Source: an uncultured Oscillospiraceae bacterium
GTDB lineage: Bacteria; Bacillota; Clostridia; Oscillospirales; Acutalibacteraceae
Direction: 5' to 3'
Assembly (NCBI GenBank): GCA_948471205.1
Contig: CAOKRT010000003.1
Coordinates: forward strand, 62,001 to 126,000
DNA: 64,000 nt
This document shows positions 8,059 through 17,365 of the stretch, piece after piece (within the stretch, counting starts at the first letter, position 1; every line of letters begins with the position of its first letter). The translations under genes and the position numbers were made by a program. The notes under the pieces were generated by a model. That model made no database searches and was not told the origin of the DNA. It saw nothing but the letters and a program-made list of their open reading frames with translations.

Positions 8059-9624
8059 ATGACAAAAACAAAAAGAATTGATTTAAAGAATTCTACAACC
8101 AAAGAAATCATTGCGTTTTCATTGCTTCCGTTTGGTCTTCTTACAATTCAAACATTAATTAACACAGCTTTGAATTTGTATTTAACAGACGTTCTCGGTT
8201 TAACGCTGGCAATGACTTCCGTTGTTCTTTCGGCAACAAAGATATGGGATGCCATTAATGACCCTATGATGGGTATGATTGTTGATAAAACAAGAACAAA
8301 AAAGGGAAAATGCAGGCCGTATGTTTTATGGATGGTATTACCTGCGTGCCTTGCAACAGCTTTGTTGTTTTTCCCTGTAAATTTCGGACAGCGCGGCAAT
8401 TTCATATATGTAATTATTGCATACATAATTTATTACACTTTCTATACTGCGCTTGATATTCCTTATCAGGGTCTTAATACACTTGTTTTCCCAGAAGATA
8501 AAACAAGAGTAAAAGCAGTATCCGTTTCTAACACAGTTGGTTCAATCGGAACCATTTTACCGTCTATTCTTTTCTTTACCGTTGCAGGTTTCTGGGGCAC
8601 CGGCAATGCAAATGAAAAGAAGGGCTATTTCTGGAGTGCGGTAATTTTCTCAGTTATGGCAGGTATTCCGATTCTTATTTCCTATTTCGGAATTAAGGAA
8701 AAGGTATACATCCCCCCCAAGAAAACCAATTATTTCAAGGGTCTTAAAATTGTATTTTCAGACGGCAAAATGAGAGTGCTTACAGTATGTGCTTTCTTTA
8801 CGGCTATTGTTAACCTCGGTGCAATTTTCCTTCCGTATTTTGCAAAATGGAACTGTATCGGCGTTATTCCGATGGATCAGCTCTGCGGCTGGATTAAAGA
8901 TACAATCGGGCTGGAGATTTCGCTTACAAATGAAGGTCTTTTAACACCTCTTCTTCAGATAGGAAGCGGTATTTCATACATGCTTTCCATGGTGCTTATT
9001 CCTCCGCTTCTTAAAAAGATGGATAAGAAAACACTTTGGATATGGATGAGCTTTATCGGCGCAGCTGCAGATATTCTTACCTTTGTAATCGGTATCTGGA
9101 TTATTCCTTACAATACAGTTGCAGGTGCAATTACTTATACAGTGCTTCGTTTCTTCACAAACTTCCCTGTTGGAATGAGCCTTGTTCTTCTGATTGCAAT
9201 GTTCTCTGATACGGTTGACGATATTGAAATGAGAAGCAAGGAAAGACTGGAAGGAACCGTATTCTCTTTCAGAAGTCTTGTAAACAAGGTTTCTATTGCA
9301 GTATTTAATGTTGTTATGTTAAATATTGTTAATTTTGTTGGTTATGAAGCATCTAAGATGGCAGATATTTCAAACAATTATACAGTTCCGCTTATTACAT
9401 CCACAACACAGGCAAGCGTTATAGACGGTGTCAACTATACAACCGTGCTGAATGTAATATTCTTTATGCTTACGGGTCTTGGTGCAATCGGTCTTATTTT
9501 ACAGGCAGTTCCTATGTTCTTCTATAAATTCGATGAAAAAGGTCAGGAAGCAAAACTGAAACAGTTTAGAGAAGAAAAAGAAAAAGAATACCAGGCAGAG
9601 CTTAACAATGCTATGCAGGCATAA
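8059..9624 (+). CDS. GPH-family (MFS_2) sugar:cation symporter
   Basis: A 521-residue, 12-TM transporter of the glycoside-pentoside-hexuronide family. The N-terminal signature is clear: LLPFGLLTIQTLINTALNL, then TKIWDAINDPMMGMIVDKTRTKKGKCRPY broken here as WDAINDPMMG and DKTRTKKGKCRPY, the hallmark first loop of MelB-like symporters. A longer frame exists from 7972, but the ATG at 8059 has the RBS ACAGGAG and the upstream ATG region overlaps the likely promoter. A long periplasmic-side insertion with extra segments is present near residues 270-320. The substrate is probably a sugar or glycoside, unknown. No catabolic gene is adjacent. Confidence 0.85.
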   Translation: MTKTKRIDLKNSTTKEIIAFSLLPFGLLTIQTLINTALNLYLTDVLGLTLAMTSVVLSATKIWDAINDPMMGMIVDKTRTKKGKCRPYVLWMVLPACLATALLFFPVNFGQRGNFIYVIIAYIIYYTFYTALDIPYQGLNTLVFPEDKTRVKAVSVSNTVGSIGTILPSILFFTVAGFWGTGNANEKKGYFWSAVIFSVMAGIPILISYFGIKEKVYIPPKKTNYFKGLKIVFSDGKMRVLTVCAFFTAIVNLGAIFLPYFAKWNCIGVIPMDQLCGWIKDTIGLEISLTNEGLLTPLLQIGSGISYMLSMVLIPPLLKKMDKKTLWIWMSFIGAAADILTFVIGIWIIPYNTVAGAITYTVLRFFTNFPVGMSLVLLIAMFSDTVDDIEMRSKERLEGTVFSFRSLVNKVSIAVFNVVMLNIVNFVGYEASKMADISNNYTVPLITSTTQASVIDGVNYTTVLNVIFFMLTGLGAIGLILQAVPMFFYKFDEKGQEAKLKQFREEKEKEYQAELNNAMQA

Positions 9625-9631
9625 AAAATTA

Positions 9632-9664
9632 CAGGCTGAAGGTAATCCTTCAGCCTGTTTTATT
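9632..9664. terminator. Terminator between the symporter and the MATE gene
   Basis: An 11-bp stem (9632-9642 with 9647-9657), 4-base loop, followed by TTTTATT on the plus strand and an A-run before it. Likely used from both sides. Confidence 0.75.
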
Positions 9665-11054
9665 AATGGAGGAATTGTTCATTCTTTTGAAGTTTTTTAA
9701 GTTCTTTTGAAAATAAAATAAGAAACGGAACGGATATTGCCGCAGATACTATAAAGGAAAGCGGCTGTGCAATTATGATTCCGTTCATTCCGATAACAGC
9801 GGGAAGCACCGTGATAAGCGGAATAAAAAGAAGCCCGTTTTGTGACGCGGCAAGAAACAGCGCTCTCCCGCTTTTTCCTATGCTTTGAAAGGTCATATTT
9901 GCAACCATTATTGTGGGAAGGAATAAAAGAGCTGCACAGATTGCCCGCAGGGCGGCACTTCCTGTTTCAATAACCTGTATGTCTTCGCGGAACAGTTTTA
10001 TAATTTCAGGTGAAAAAATAAAGCATACCAAGGATAAAACAGCTATAACGAATGTTGAAAACAGCCAGGTAAAATTCATTCCCGATTGAACACGGGAATA
10101 TTTTTTTGCCCCGTAGTTAAAGGCGGAAACGGGCTGAAAGCCCTGTCCGATACCAACGCATACGCTGAATATAAAATTGGAACATTTTGAAACAATGCTC
10201 ATTGCCGCAATGCAGGCATCTCCGTAAACAGCGGCCTGATGATTCAGCACCATATTGGAAACGCTGTTTAATCCCTGACGTGCCAGACTGGGCAAACCGG
10301 TTATGATAATTTCAGCAATAAATGGGAATTTAAGCGTGATATAAGCGGCTGAAATTTTGCTTTGTGTTTTTCCGCTTAAAAATATTAAAAGCAATATCAC
10401 CATACTGATATACTGTGAAACGGCGGTTGCGATACCGGCACCTGCAATTCCTAAATTACAGCCGAAAATCAAAACAGGGTCAAGTATTATATTTATTATG
10501 CCGCCGGCTGTTAAGCCAAGCATGGCAAGCGATGCAAGCCCTTCATAACGAAGAATATTATTCATCACACAGCCGGTTGTCATTGCCGGTCCGGCAATCA
10601 GAATAAATAATCCATATGTTTTTGCATAAGGCAGAATTGTATCTGTGCTTCCCAGCATTTTCATCAGCGGGCTCAGGAAAAGTATGCCGAAAATCATAAC
10701 AGCAATTCCGGAAACCGCCGCAAGAAAGAAACCTGTGGAGGAATAACGCTTTGCCTTTTCAAATTCTTCTGCCCCCAGATGTCTGCTGATACAGCTTCCC
10801 GAACCGTGCCCAAACATAAAACCGAAAGCCTGCAGAATTGCCATTAAGCTGAACACAACACCTGTGGCGCCGCTTGCAGGAATGCTTATTTTTGAAACAA
10901 AATAAGTATCCGTAATATTATAAACAGTGGTAATCAGCATACTGATTACAGTTGGTAAGGCAAGAGAAACAATCAGTTTTTTTATAGGTGTCTGCGTCAT
11001 TTTAATAAACTGTTTTTTTGCCGAATCCATTTCATTATTCAGTGTATTTTCCAT
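9663..11054 (-). CDS. MATE family multidrug/cation efflux protein
   Basis: A 463-residue protein with about 12 membrane segments in two similar halves. It opens with the family pattern KLIVSLALPTVISMLITTVYNITDTYFVSKI split here as LIVSLALPTVISMLI and YNITDTYFV. These exchange Na+ or H+ for drugs or metabolites. The frame also has an ATG at 11069, but the sequence GAAGAGG between the two ATGs is a good RBS for the second one, so 11054 is chosen. It is the last gene of a leftward operon with the two ABC exporter genes, starting 26 bases after the previous stop. Confidence 0.9.
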   Translation of the reverse strand: MENTLNNEMDSAKKQFIKMTQTPIKKLIVSLALPTVISMLITTVYNITDTYFVSKISIPASGATGVVFSLMAILQAFGFMFGHGSGSCISRHLGAEEFEKAKRYSSTGFFLAAVSGIAVMIFGILFLSPLMKMLGSTDTILPYAKTYGLFILIAGPAMTTGCVMNNILRYEGLASLAMLGLTAGGIINIILDPVLIFGCNLGIAGAGIATAVSQYISMVILLLIFLSGKTQSKISAAYITLKFPFIAEIIITGLPSLARQGLNSVSNMVLNHQAAVYGDACIAAMSIVSKCSNFIFSVCVGIGQGFQPVSAFNYGAKKYSRVQSGMNFTWLFSTFVIAVLSLVCFIFSPEIIKLFREDIQVIETGSAALRAICAALLFLPTIMVANMTFQSIGKSGRALFLAASQNGLLFIPLITVLPAVIGMNGIIIAQPLSFIVSAAISVPFLILFSKELKKLQKNEQFLH

Positions 11055-11080
11055 ATGCTGCCTCTTCATATTAAAAAGCT

Positions 11081-12865
11081 TTAAGTTTTTTGATATTTTT
11101 CTGCCTGAAGATGAAACATATAGGCATATTTTCCGTTTTGTTTCATTAATTCGTCATGCGTTCCGCTTTCTGCAATTTCACCGTTTTCCATAACATAAAT
11201 TCTGTCTGCATTTCTTGTGGTTGAAAGCCGGTGTGATATAAATATAACCGATTTGTTTTCCGCCGCTTCGGTCATTGCCTTATTAAGCTTATATTCGGCA
11301 ACGGGGTCAAGGTTGGCAGACGGCTCATCCATAATAACATACGGGCAGTTTTTATAAAAAGCACGTGAAACGGCAATTTTCTGTGCTTCTCCGCCGGAAA
11401 GCATGGCGCCTTCATCATCAAATTCACGCAGAAGCTCTGTTTGTATTCCGTGTGCAAGTTTTTTTGAAAAGCCGCTGTGAAACAGCGCTTTTTTAACCCT
11501 GTGTGTATCGGGCTGTAAATCAAGGGAAACATTTTCGCCGAGTGTGGCGGCAAAAAGCTGAAAATCCTGAAAAACTGCGGCAAAGCGGTTTCTGTGTGCA
11601 TTTACGGCTTCTTCTTTTATATTTCTGCCGCCTATAAGAATTTCACCGTCGGTTACATCGTAAAGGCGCAGCAATAGGTTTGTAAGCGTGGTTTTTCCTG
11701 CTCCGTTATAGCCAACCAAAGCAATTTTCTCTTTTGGTTTAATGGTAATATTAATGTTTTTTAAAACAGGAGAACTGTTTCCCGGATAGGTGAAAGAAAC
11801 ATTTTTAAACTCTATTTCTTCTGCCTTGTTGTTTTGTGCAGTATGGTTTCCGTCTTTTATTTTATTTTCCTCTTTCAGAAACAATCTGAATTTTTCAATC
11901 ATTTTTGACTGTTCGGAAAAATTTCTTGTAACAAATATGGTTAAATAGGAAAAGGCCGCGGCAATTGAAAAAGCACCGTTAAAAGATGCGGCAAAATCCC
12001 CTGCTGAAAGGGTATGCTTTACAAGTACGCAGTAACCGAGATAAAGCGGCAGGATAAACATAAATCCTATAATCTGCACGCCGCTCTCCTGAAAGAAATA
12101 CAGCATATCTATTTTTTTTACATACTTTCTTTGGTTGGCAATTACATCATCTGCCGCATTGTTATATTTTTCAATCAGCAGCGGCTTAATGCCGTTCATT
12201 CTTACTTCTTTGGCATAATCCTGAAGATAAAAAATTCTTGCAAAATAATCTGCGCGGCGGTGCAGGCGGTTATTGTCTATCCGTCTCTGCGACTGAAGCG
12301 AGCCGATTTTTCTGCTTACCGGTGTAAAGACCGCAATTGTTGCAAGTATAATCAAAAGGCAAACAGGGTCTATTGCTAAAATAATTGCACCGATTGTGAG
12401 TAACGAAACAAGTTCGGCAACATAGCCCTTTACCATATCAAGAATTCTTTGCATGTTGCCGGCAGATGCTTCTATCGCAAGTATAAAACTGCTGTAAAAA
12501 TGCGGATTGTCATAGGCTTCAAGGTCAAGGCTTTTTGCTTTTTCATAAAATTTTGTGCTTAAACCCTTTGTCATTTTTTCTTTTTCAACATTCAGAAAAA
12601 ATTCACTGTAAATCCATTTTAAAAGCCCGCTTATCAGAAGCAGCGCCGCTATGGCAAGAACAGCATAAAGGATTTGTATTGTATCTTCACCGTTTGCAAC
12701 CGTGTCTGCTACATATTTAACACCCAAAACGGCAATAAGCCTTGTCGGCAGATTTATAAGTATACCAATCAGACATTCGCCTGTAACAAGCCAAGGGGAA
12801 ATTTTAAACATAATTCCAAGAAAATAAAACACATTGGATAAAATTGAATGTTCAGTTTTCTTCAT
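11081..12865 (-). CDS. ABC exporter half-transporter, second subunit
   Basis: A 594-residue ABC half-transporter: six membrane segments in residues 1-320 and a nucleotide-binding domain in about 345-590. Motifs are Walker A GYNGAGKTT, signature LSGGEAQK, Walker B YVIMDEPSANLDP and the switch histidine ISHRLS. It overlaps the first subunit (12852-14681) by 14 bases, so the pair probably makes a heterodimeric exporter. Both Walker B motifs keep the catalytic glutamate, unlike many heterodimers that have one degenerate site. Exported compound unknown; co-transcription with a MATE pump suggests efflux of a toxic or signalling compound. Confidence 0.9.
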   Translation of the reverse strand: MKKTEHSILSNVFYFLGIMFKISPWLVTGECLIGILINLPTRLIAVLGVKYVADTVANGEDTIQILYAVLAIAALLLISGLLKWIYSEFFLNVEKEKMTKGLSTKFYEKAKSLDLEAYDNPHFYSSFILAIEASAGNMQRILDMVKGYVAELVSLLTIGAIILAIDPVCLLIILATIAVFTPVSRKIGSLQSQRRIDNNRLHRRADYFARIFYLQDYAKEVRMNGIKPLLIEKYNNAADDVIANQRKYVKKIDMLYFFQESGVQIIGFMFILPLYLGYCVLVKHTLSAGDFAASFNGAFSIAAAFSYLTIFVTRNFSEQSKMIEKFRLFLKEENKIKDGNHTAQNNKAEEIEFKNVSFTYPGNSSPVLKNINITIKPKEKIALVGYNGAGKTTLTNLLLRLYDVTDGEILIGGRNIKEEAVNAHRNRFAAVFQDFQLFAATLGENVSLDLQPDTHRVKKALFHSGFSKKLAHGIQTELLREFDDEGAMLSGGEAQKIAVSRAFYKNCPYVIMDEPSANLDPVAEYKLNKAMTEAAENKSVIFISHRLSTTRNADRIYVMENGEIAESGTHDELMKQNGKYAYMFHLQAEKYQKT

Positions 12866-14681
12866 ATGTCATGCCCTCCGTATTTTTATAGCTTGATGCC
12901 TGCAATGCAAACATTTCAGCATATTTGCCGTCGGTTTTCATAAGGGCAGAATGATTTCCGCTTTCAATTACCGTTCCGTTTTCCAGCACAAAAATATTAT
13001 CGGAAAGCACCGCGCTTGAAAGTCTGTGTGAAATGTAAATAACCGTTTTATCTTTTGTTGCAAGAATCAGGTTTTCGTACATTTTGTATTCGGCAATCGG
13101 GTCAAGCGCAGAGGACGGCTCATCCAGTATTGCCACATCAAAATTTCCCGCAAACATTCTTGCAACGGCTGTTTTCTGGGCTTCTCCGCCGGAAAGCCCT
13201 GCACCGTTTTCATCAAATTCTTTTGTAAGCACTGTGTCTGCGCCGTTTTCAAGTGCTGAAATTTTATCATAAACACCGCTTTGCCGAAGCGCTTTTTCAG
13301 CACGTATTTTATCAGCCTCGCTGCAGCATCTGCACATAACATTTTCATTTACGGAAAGGGCGAATGTTTTGTAATCCTGAAAAACAGTTGCAAATTTCAG
13401 CCTGAGTTTTTCAAGATTATATTCTTTTATATTCATTCCGTTATATAATATTTCGCCGCTTGTTACATCATAAAAGCGCAGAAGCAGTTTCACAAATGTT
13501 GTTTTTCCTGCACCGTTAATGCCTACCACTGCAACGGTTTCGCCGTTGTTTATTTTCAGATTCACATTATGCAGTGCGTATTTTTCTGCCGAAGGGTATT
13601 TAAAGCAAACATTTTTAAATTCAATGCTTTCAAAATCTCCCGGTTCCTTTTCACCTGAAACAACAGAAGATTTATATTCAAAAAATTCACGCAGATTCTG
13701 AAAATACAGTGAAACAGCGGCAAGCTCCCCGAAATCGTTTGCAATGGACGCTGTAACATTGCGAACAGAATTGATGGAGGACAGCATAACAGAAAAGCCG
13801 GAAACAGAAAGCCTGTCGGTATAAATAAACTGATAGCCGGCAAAAGCATATGTACCGGCAATCGGTATAAATTCACTGAAAAAGGAACGAACTGTTCCCA
13901 AAAGGAAAAGCCGTAATCCGTATTTTTTCAGTATGTCAATATTGGATTTCACAGCATGGTTATACCGTGCAATGATAACAGAAAAAATATTTGATGTTCT
14001 TATATCTTTGGAAAAATCCTTTAAAAAAACAGTTCTTTGTGTATAAGCCTTTATTCTGTTATTGGGTGTCATTTCAAAATCTCTTTTATAAACGGTGCGG
14101 CTTTTCAGCACCTCAACCGGAAAAATTATAAATACAGGAAGCAAAAACAGCAGAAAAACGGCATCAATGGAAGCAACGATTCCGATAATGGATATGAATG
14201 TCAGTATGCTGCCGATAATATTTGAAACAGAATAAGCATAGGCTGAAAAATAACCGCCTGTTAATATTTCGGTTGCCCTTTGATATTTATCGTAAAAAAC
14301 AGGGTCCTCATAACAGCTTATATCTACCTCAGCCGCTTTTTCAAATATTTTATTGTTAAGCGCTTTAAATATTTTCTTTTCGCCTACAAGGTTTTTATAA
14401 TCGCTGAAGGTGGAAATAAATTCATAAATAAGTCCGCTTGCAAGAAACAGAACAAGAATTTTCACATAGTATCCGAAATCCCGGTTTCCCTCTATGATTC
14501 CAAGCAGAACCCGAAGAAACAGAACACTCTGGAAAAAATTTACGAAAAGTACAAACACACATAAATCAATTATATTCCAAATCATATATGTTTTGCTGCA
14601 TTTAAAAAGTATTTTAAATGCATAGATTATGTTTTTCCATACCGGCACTTTGCTGTTGTTTATCTTGGGCACCCATGCCAT
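12852..14681 (-). CDS. ABC exporter half-transporter, first subunit
   Basis: A 609-residue half-transporter with membrane domain (about residues 1-330) and ATPase domain (about 360-600): Walker A GINGAGKTT, signature LSGGEAQKTAVAR, Walker B VAILDEPSSALDP, switch histidine YISHRLSS. The frame is open further upstream (to 14813), but that extension is a hydrophobic low-complexity stretch without RBS. The ATG at 14681 follows GGCAGGTGAAG, so it is preferred. First gene of the three-gene leftward operon. The shared LSGGEAQK signature in both subunits suggests they arose by duplication. Confidence 0.88.
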   Translation of the reverse strand: MAWVPKINNSKVPVWKNIIYAFKILFKCSKTYMIWNIIDLCVFVLFVNFFQSVLFLRVLLGIIEGNRDFGYYVKILVLFLASGLIYEFISTFSDYKNLVGEKKIFKALNNKIFEKAAEVDISCYEDPVFYDKYQRATEILTGGYFSAYAYSVSNIIGSILTFISIIGIVASIDAVFLLFLLPVFIIFPVEVLKSRTVYKRDFEMTPNNRIKAYTQRTVFLKDFSKDIRTSNIFSVIIARYNHAVKSNIDILKKYGLRLFLLGTVRSFFSEFIPIAGTYAFAGYQFIYTDRLSVSGFSVMLSSINSVRNVTASIANDFGELAAVSLYFQNLREFFEYKSSVVSGEKEPGDFESIEFKNVCFKYPSAEKYALHNVNLKINNGETVAVVGINGAGKTTFVKLLLRFYDVTSGEILYNGMNIKEYNLEKLRLKFATVFQDYKTFALSVNENVMCRCCSEADKIRAEKALRQSGVYDKISALENGADTVLTKEFDENGAGLSGGEAQKTAVARMFAGNFDVAILDEPSSALDPIAEYKMYENLILATKDKTVIYISHRLSSAVLSDNIFVLENGTVIESGNHSALMKTDGKYAEMFALQASSYKNTEGMTYEEN

Positions 14682-14806
14682 TTGCTTCACCTGCCTTTTG
14701 CTTTTAAAGTAGATTATAGCATATATTTTTTCTAAAACAATATTATAAACAAAGTAATTATTTAAAAATAAAAAAAGTACGGCAAAAAAAGGAAAACTCA
14801 AACGAT

Positions 14807-14858
14807 TTGACATAGATTTGACATAAAACGAATAAGTATTTGAATGAATTTATATAAT
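14807..14858 (+). promoter_or_regulatory. Candidate PHO-box-like direct repeats and -10 upstream of Na/Pi transporter
   Basis: TTGACA occurs at 14807-14812 and 14818-14823, exactly 11 bases apart, with TTGAAT in the same phase at 14840-14845. A TATAAT lies at 14853-14858 with no -35 at normal spacing. Eleven-base phased TT-A-CA repeats before a weak -35 are the layout of PhoP/PhoB-activated promoters. The nearby two-component genes make this plausible. Confidence 0.4.
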
Positions 14859-14904
14859 CTAATCAGCATGATTAATTGAAAAGGAAGATAAAAGAGGTAG
14901 AAAA

Positions 14905-16653
14905 ATGGATATTTTTTCAATCATTTCACTGCTTGGAGGCATTGCCCTGTTTCTTTACGGAATGAGTTTTATGGGCGATCAGCTTGAAAGGCTTTCAGGC
15001 GGCAAACTGGAACAGATACTTGAAAAGATGACGGATAAAACCTATAAGGGCGTATTGCTGGGTGCGGTTGTTACGGCTGTCATTCAGTCCTCTTCTGCCG
15101 TAACGGTAATGGTGGTAGGTTTTGTAAATTCCGGCATTATGCAGCTTACCCGTGCTATCGGTGTTATAATGGGTGCCAATATCGGTACAACCATTACGGG
15201 CTGGATATTGTCTTTAACACAGATTAACGGTGAAAGTCTTATTATAAGTCTGCTGAAGCCGTCATCCTTTGCGCCGGTGCTTGCAATAATCAGTGTATTT
15301 ATGCTTATGTTCTGCAAAAATGAGAAAAAGAAGAACGTGGGCGGCATTATGATGGGATTTTCCGTGCTGATGATGGGTATGACTCTTATGAGTGATGCAA
15401 TGTCAGGCCTTGCAGACAATGAGAATTTTACATCCCTTATGCTCACTTTCAGTAATCCAGTTGTCGGTATAATTGCAGGAACACTGCTTGCTGCCGTTGT
15501 GCAGTCTTCCAGTGCTTCTGTCGGCATTCTGCAGGCGCTTGCACTTTCCGGCGGCGTAAGCTTCGGAGCGGCATTTCCTATTATTCTGGGTCAGAATATC
15601 GGTTCCTGTGTGCCGGTTCTTATTTCATCGGTAGGCACAAATAAAAATGCAAAGCGTGCGGCATTTATTTATCTTTATTTTAACGTAATCGGTGTTATTG
15701 TAACGGGTGCGCTTTTCTATGGCGTTGATTATTTTGTGGATTTTGCATTTATGGATGAAACCATTTCTTCTGTTCAAATTGCAATTATAAACACGGCCTT
15801 TAAGGTATTTTCAACCATTATTTTACTTCCGTTTACAAAACAGTTGGAATTTCTTGCCGTTAAAACCATCAGAGGAAAAGAAGAAGACCAAAAACAGCAG
15901 CCGCTTATTGACGACAGATTTCTTACCAGCCCTGCATTTGCTGTTGAAAAATGCCGCGAGGTAACAATAAAAATGGCTGATATGGTTGAAGAGACAGCGC
16001 TTTGCGCACTTTCGGTAATTAAAAATTACACGGATGAAAAAGCAGAATTAATTACAAGCAATGAAAAGAAATCCGATAAATATGAAGATTTGCTTGAAAC
16101 TTATCTGATTAAAATAAGCACAATGGATTTATCGGATATTGACAGTAAAAATATTTTTGTGCTGCATCATGCCATTGAAAATTTCGAACAGATAAGCGAC
16201 TACAGCCTGGAGATTCTGAAAGCAAGAAAAACAATGAATAAGAAAAAGGTGAATCTTTCTGAAAAAGCAAAATATGAGCTTTCTGTAATGATTGCGGCAG
16301 CTACAAAAATTGTTGCCATTACAAATGAATCCTTTAAGCTTAACGATGTTAATCTTGCAAGAGAGGTTCAACCTCTTGAGGATGTTATAGACAAACTGAA
16401 AAAAGAACTTAAACACCGTCATATGCAAAGAATTGATGATGGGGAATGTACTGTGGAACAGGGCTTGCCTTATCTTGATATTGTAAGCGCTATTGAACAT
16501 ATAGCTGACCATTGCTGTGATCTTGCACTTTCCATGATTGAAATTAAGAGTGGTGATTATAATATTCATTCTTATGTACATAATGTAAAAAAATCCGATG
16601 AAGATTTTACGGAAAATCTTGATTCTTATCTTGAAAAATATTCATTAAACTGA
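14905..16653 (+). CDS. Na/Pi cotransporter family protein with PhoU-like C-terminal domain
   Basis: A 582-residue protein. Residues 1-330 form two inverted Na/Pi-cotransporter repeats, each with the family QSSS motif (QSSSAVTVMVVGFVNSG and QSSSASVGILQALALSGG). Residues about 350-560 form a soluble helical PhoU-like domain. It should import phosphate with sodium, or act in phosphate export/sensing as suggested for some homologues. The gene is followed 36 bases later by an OmpR-type regulator and a histidine kinase, so the operon joins a phosphate transporter to a PhoB/PhoR-like system. A close paralogue lies at 20204-21949. Confidence 0.9.
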   Translation: MDIFSIISLLGGIALFLYGMSFMGDQLERLSGGKLEQILEKMTDKTYKGVLLGAVVTAVIQSSSAVTVMVVGFVNSGIMQLTRAIGVIMGANIGTTITGWILSLTQINGESLIISLLKPSSFAPVLAIISVFMLMFCKNEKKKNVGGIMMGFSVLMMGMTLMSDAMSGLADNENFTSLMLTFSNPVVGIIAGTLLAAVVQSSSASVGILQALALSGGVSFGAAFPIILGQNIGSCVPVLISSVGTNKNAKRAAFIYLYFNVIGVIVTGALFYGVDYFVDFAFMDETISSVQIAIINTAFKVFSTIILLPFTKQLEFLAVKTIRGKEEDQKQQPLIDDRFLTSPAFAVEKCREVTIKMADMVEETALCALSVIKNYTDEKAELITSNEKKSDKYEDLLETYLIKISTMDLSDIDSKNIFVLHHAIENFEQISDYSLEILKARKTMNKKKVNLSEKAKYELSVMIAAATKIVAITNESFKLNDVNLAREVQPLEDVIDKLKKELKHRHMQRIDDGECTVEQGLPYLDIVSAIEHIADHCCDLALSMIEIKSGDYNIHSYVHNVKKSDEDFTENLDSYLEKYSLN

Positions 16654-16689
16654 AATAATATAAAGGAAGAATAAATTCGGAGGACGAAT

Positions 16690-17364
16690 ATGGCGCTTAT
16701 TTATGTTGTTGAAGATGATGAAAGTGTAAGAGAGCTTGAAACATATGCCATTTCAGGCAGCGGACATGAAGCTGCGGGCTTTGCGGAACCGAAAAGCTTT
16801 TATGCGGCACTTGGAAAAAGAAAGCCGGATTTGGTGGTTATTGATGTTATGCTTCCTGTTGAGGACGGGCTTTCCATTACAAAAAAGTTAAGAAGTTCTG
16901 CAGAATACAGGGACATGCCGATTATAATGGTTACGGCGAAGGATTCCGAAATAGATTATGTTAAAGGACTTGACAGCGGTGCGGATGATTACATAACGAA
17001 GCCGTTTTCGGTGATGATTTTTCTTTCCCGGATTAAAGCACTTCTGCGCCGTACACAGAAAAAGGATGACAGAAAATATTTTGAATATAAATCAATAACA
17101 CTTGATGATAAAAAGCATAAAGTTTATTCTTTTGATCAGGAAGTGGATTTAACTTATAAAGAATTTGAAATTCTGAAGTATCTTATTCTTAACCGGGGAA
17201 TTGCCGTTACAAGAGAACAGCTTCTGAACACCGTGTGGGGGTATGACAGCGACAGCGAAACGCGCACGGTAGACAGCCATATTCTTACATTAAGAAAAAA
17301 ACTCGGTGAAAGCGGCGGGCTGATAGAAACAATCAGAAATGTGGGGTATAAACTGGGTGAATAG
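16690..17364 (+). CDS. OmpR/PhoB-family response regulator
   Basis: A 224-residue regulator with receiver domain (1-118) and winged-helix DNA-binding domain (about 130-224). Phosphorylation residues are all present: acidic pair Asp9-Asp10, phospho-acceptor Asp52 in VIDVMLPVEDG, and Lys104 in DYITKPF. The winged helix shows TYKEFEILKYLI, TREQLLNTVWGYD and the RTVDSHI wing typical of OmpR/PhoB. It directly precedes the kinase (17366) and follows the Na/Pi transporter, which suggests a phosphate-related regulon. RBS GGAGGA lies at 16679-16684. Confidence 0.92.
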   Translation: MALIYVVEDDESVRELETYAISGSGHEAAGFAEPKSFYAALGKRKPDLVVIDVMLPVEDGLSITKKLRSSAEYRDMPIIMVTAKDSEIDYVKGLDSGADDYITKPFSVMIFLSRIKALLRRTQKKDDRKYFEYKSITLDDKKHKVYSFDQEVDLTYKEFEILKYLILNRGIAVTREQLLNTVWGYDSDSETRTVDSHILTLRKKLGESGGLIETIRNVGYKLGE

Positions 17365-17365
17365 T

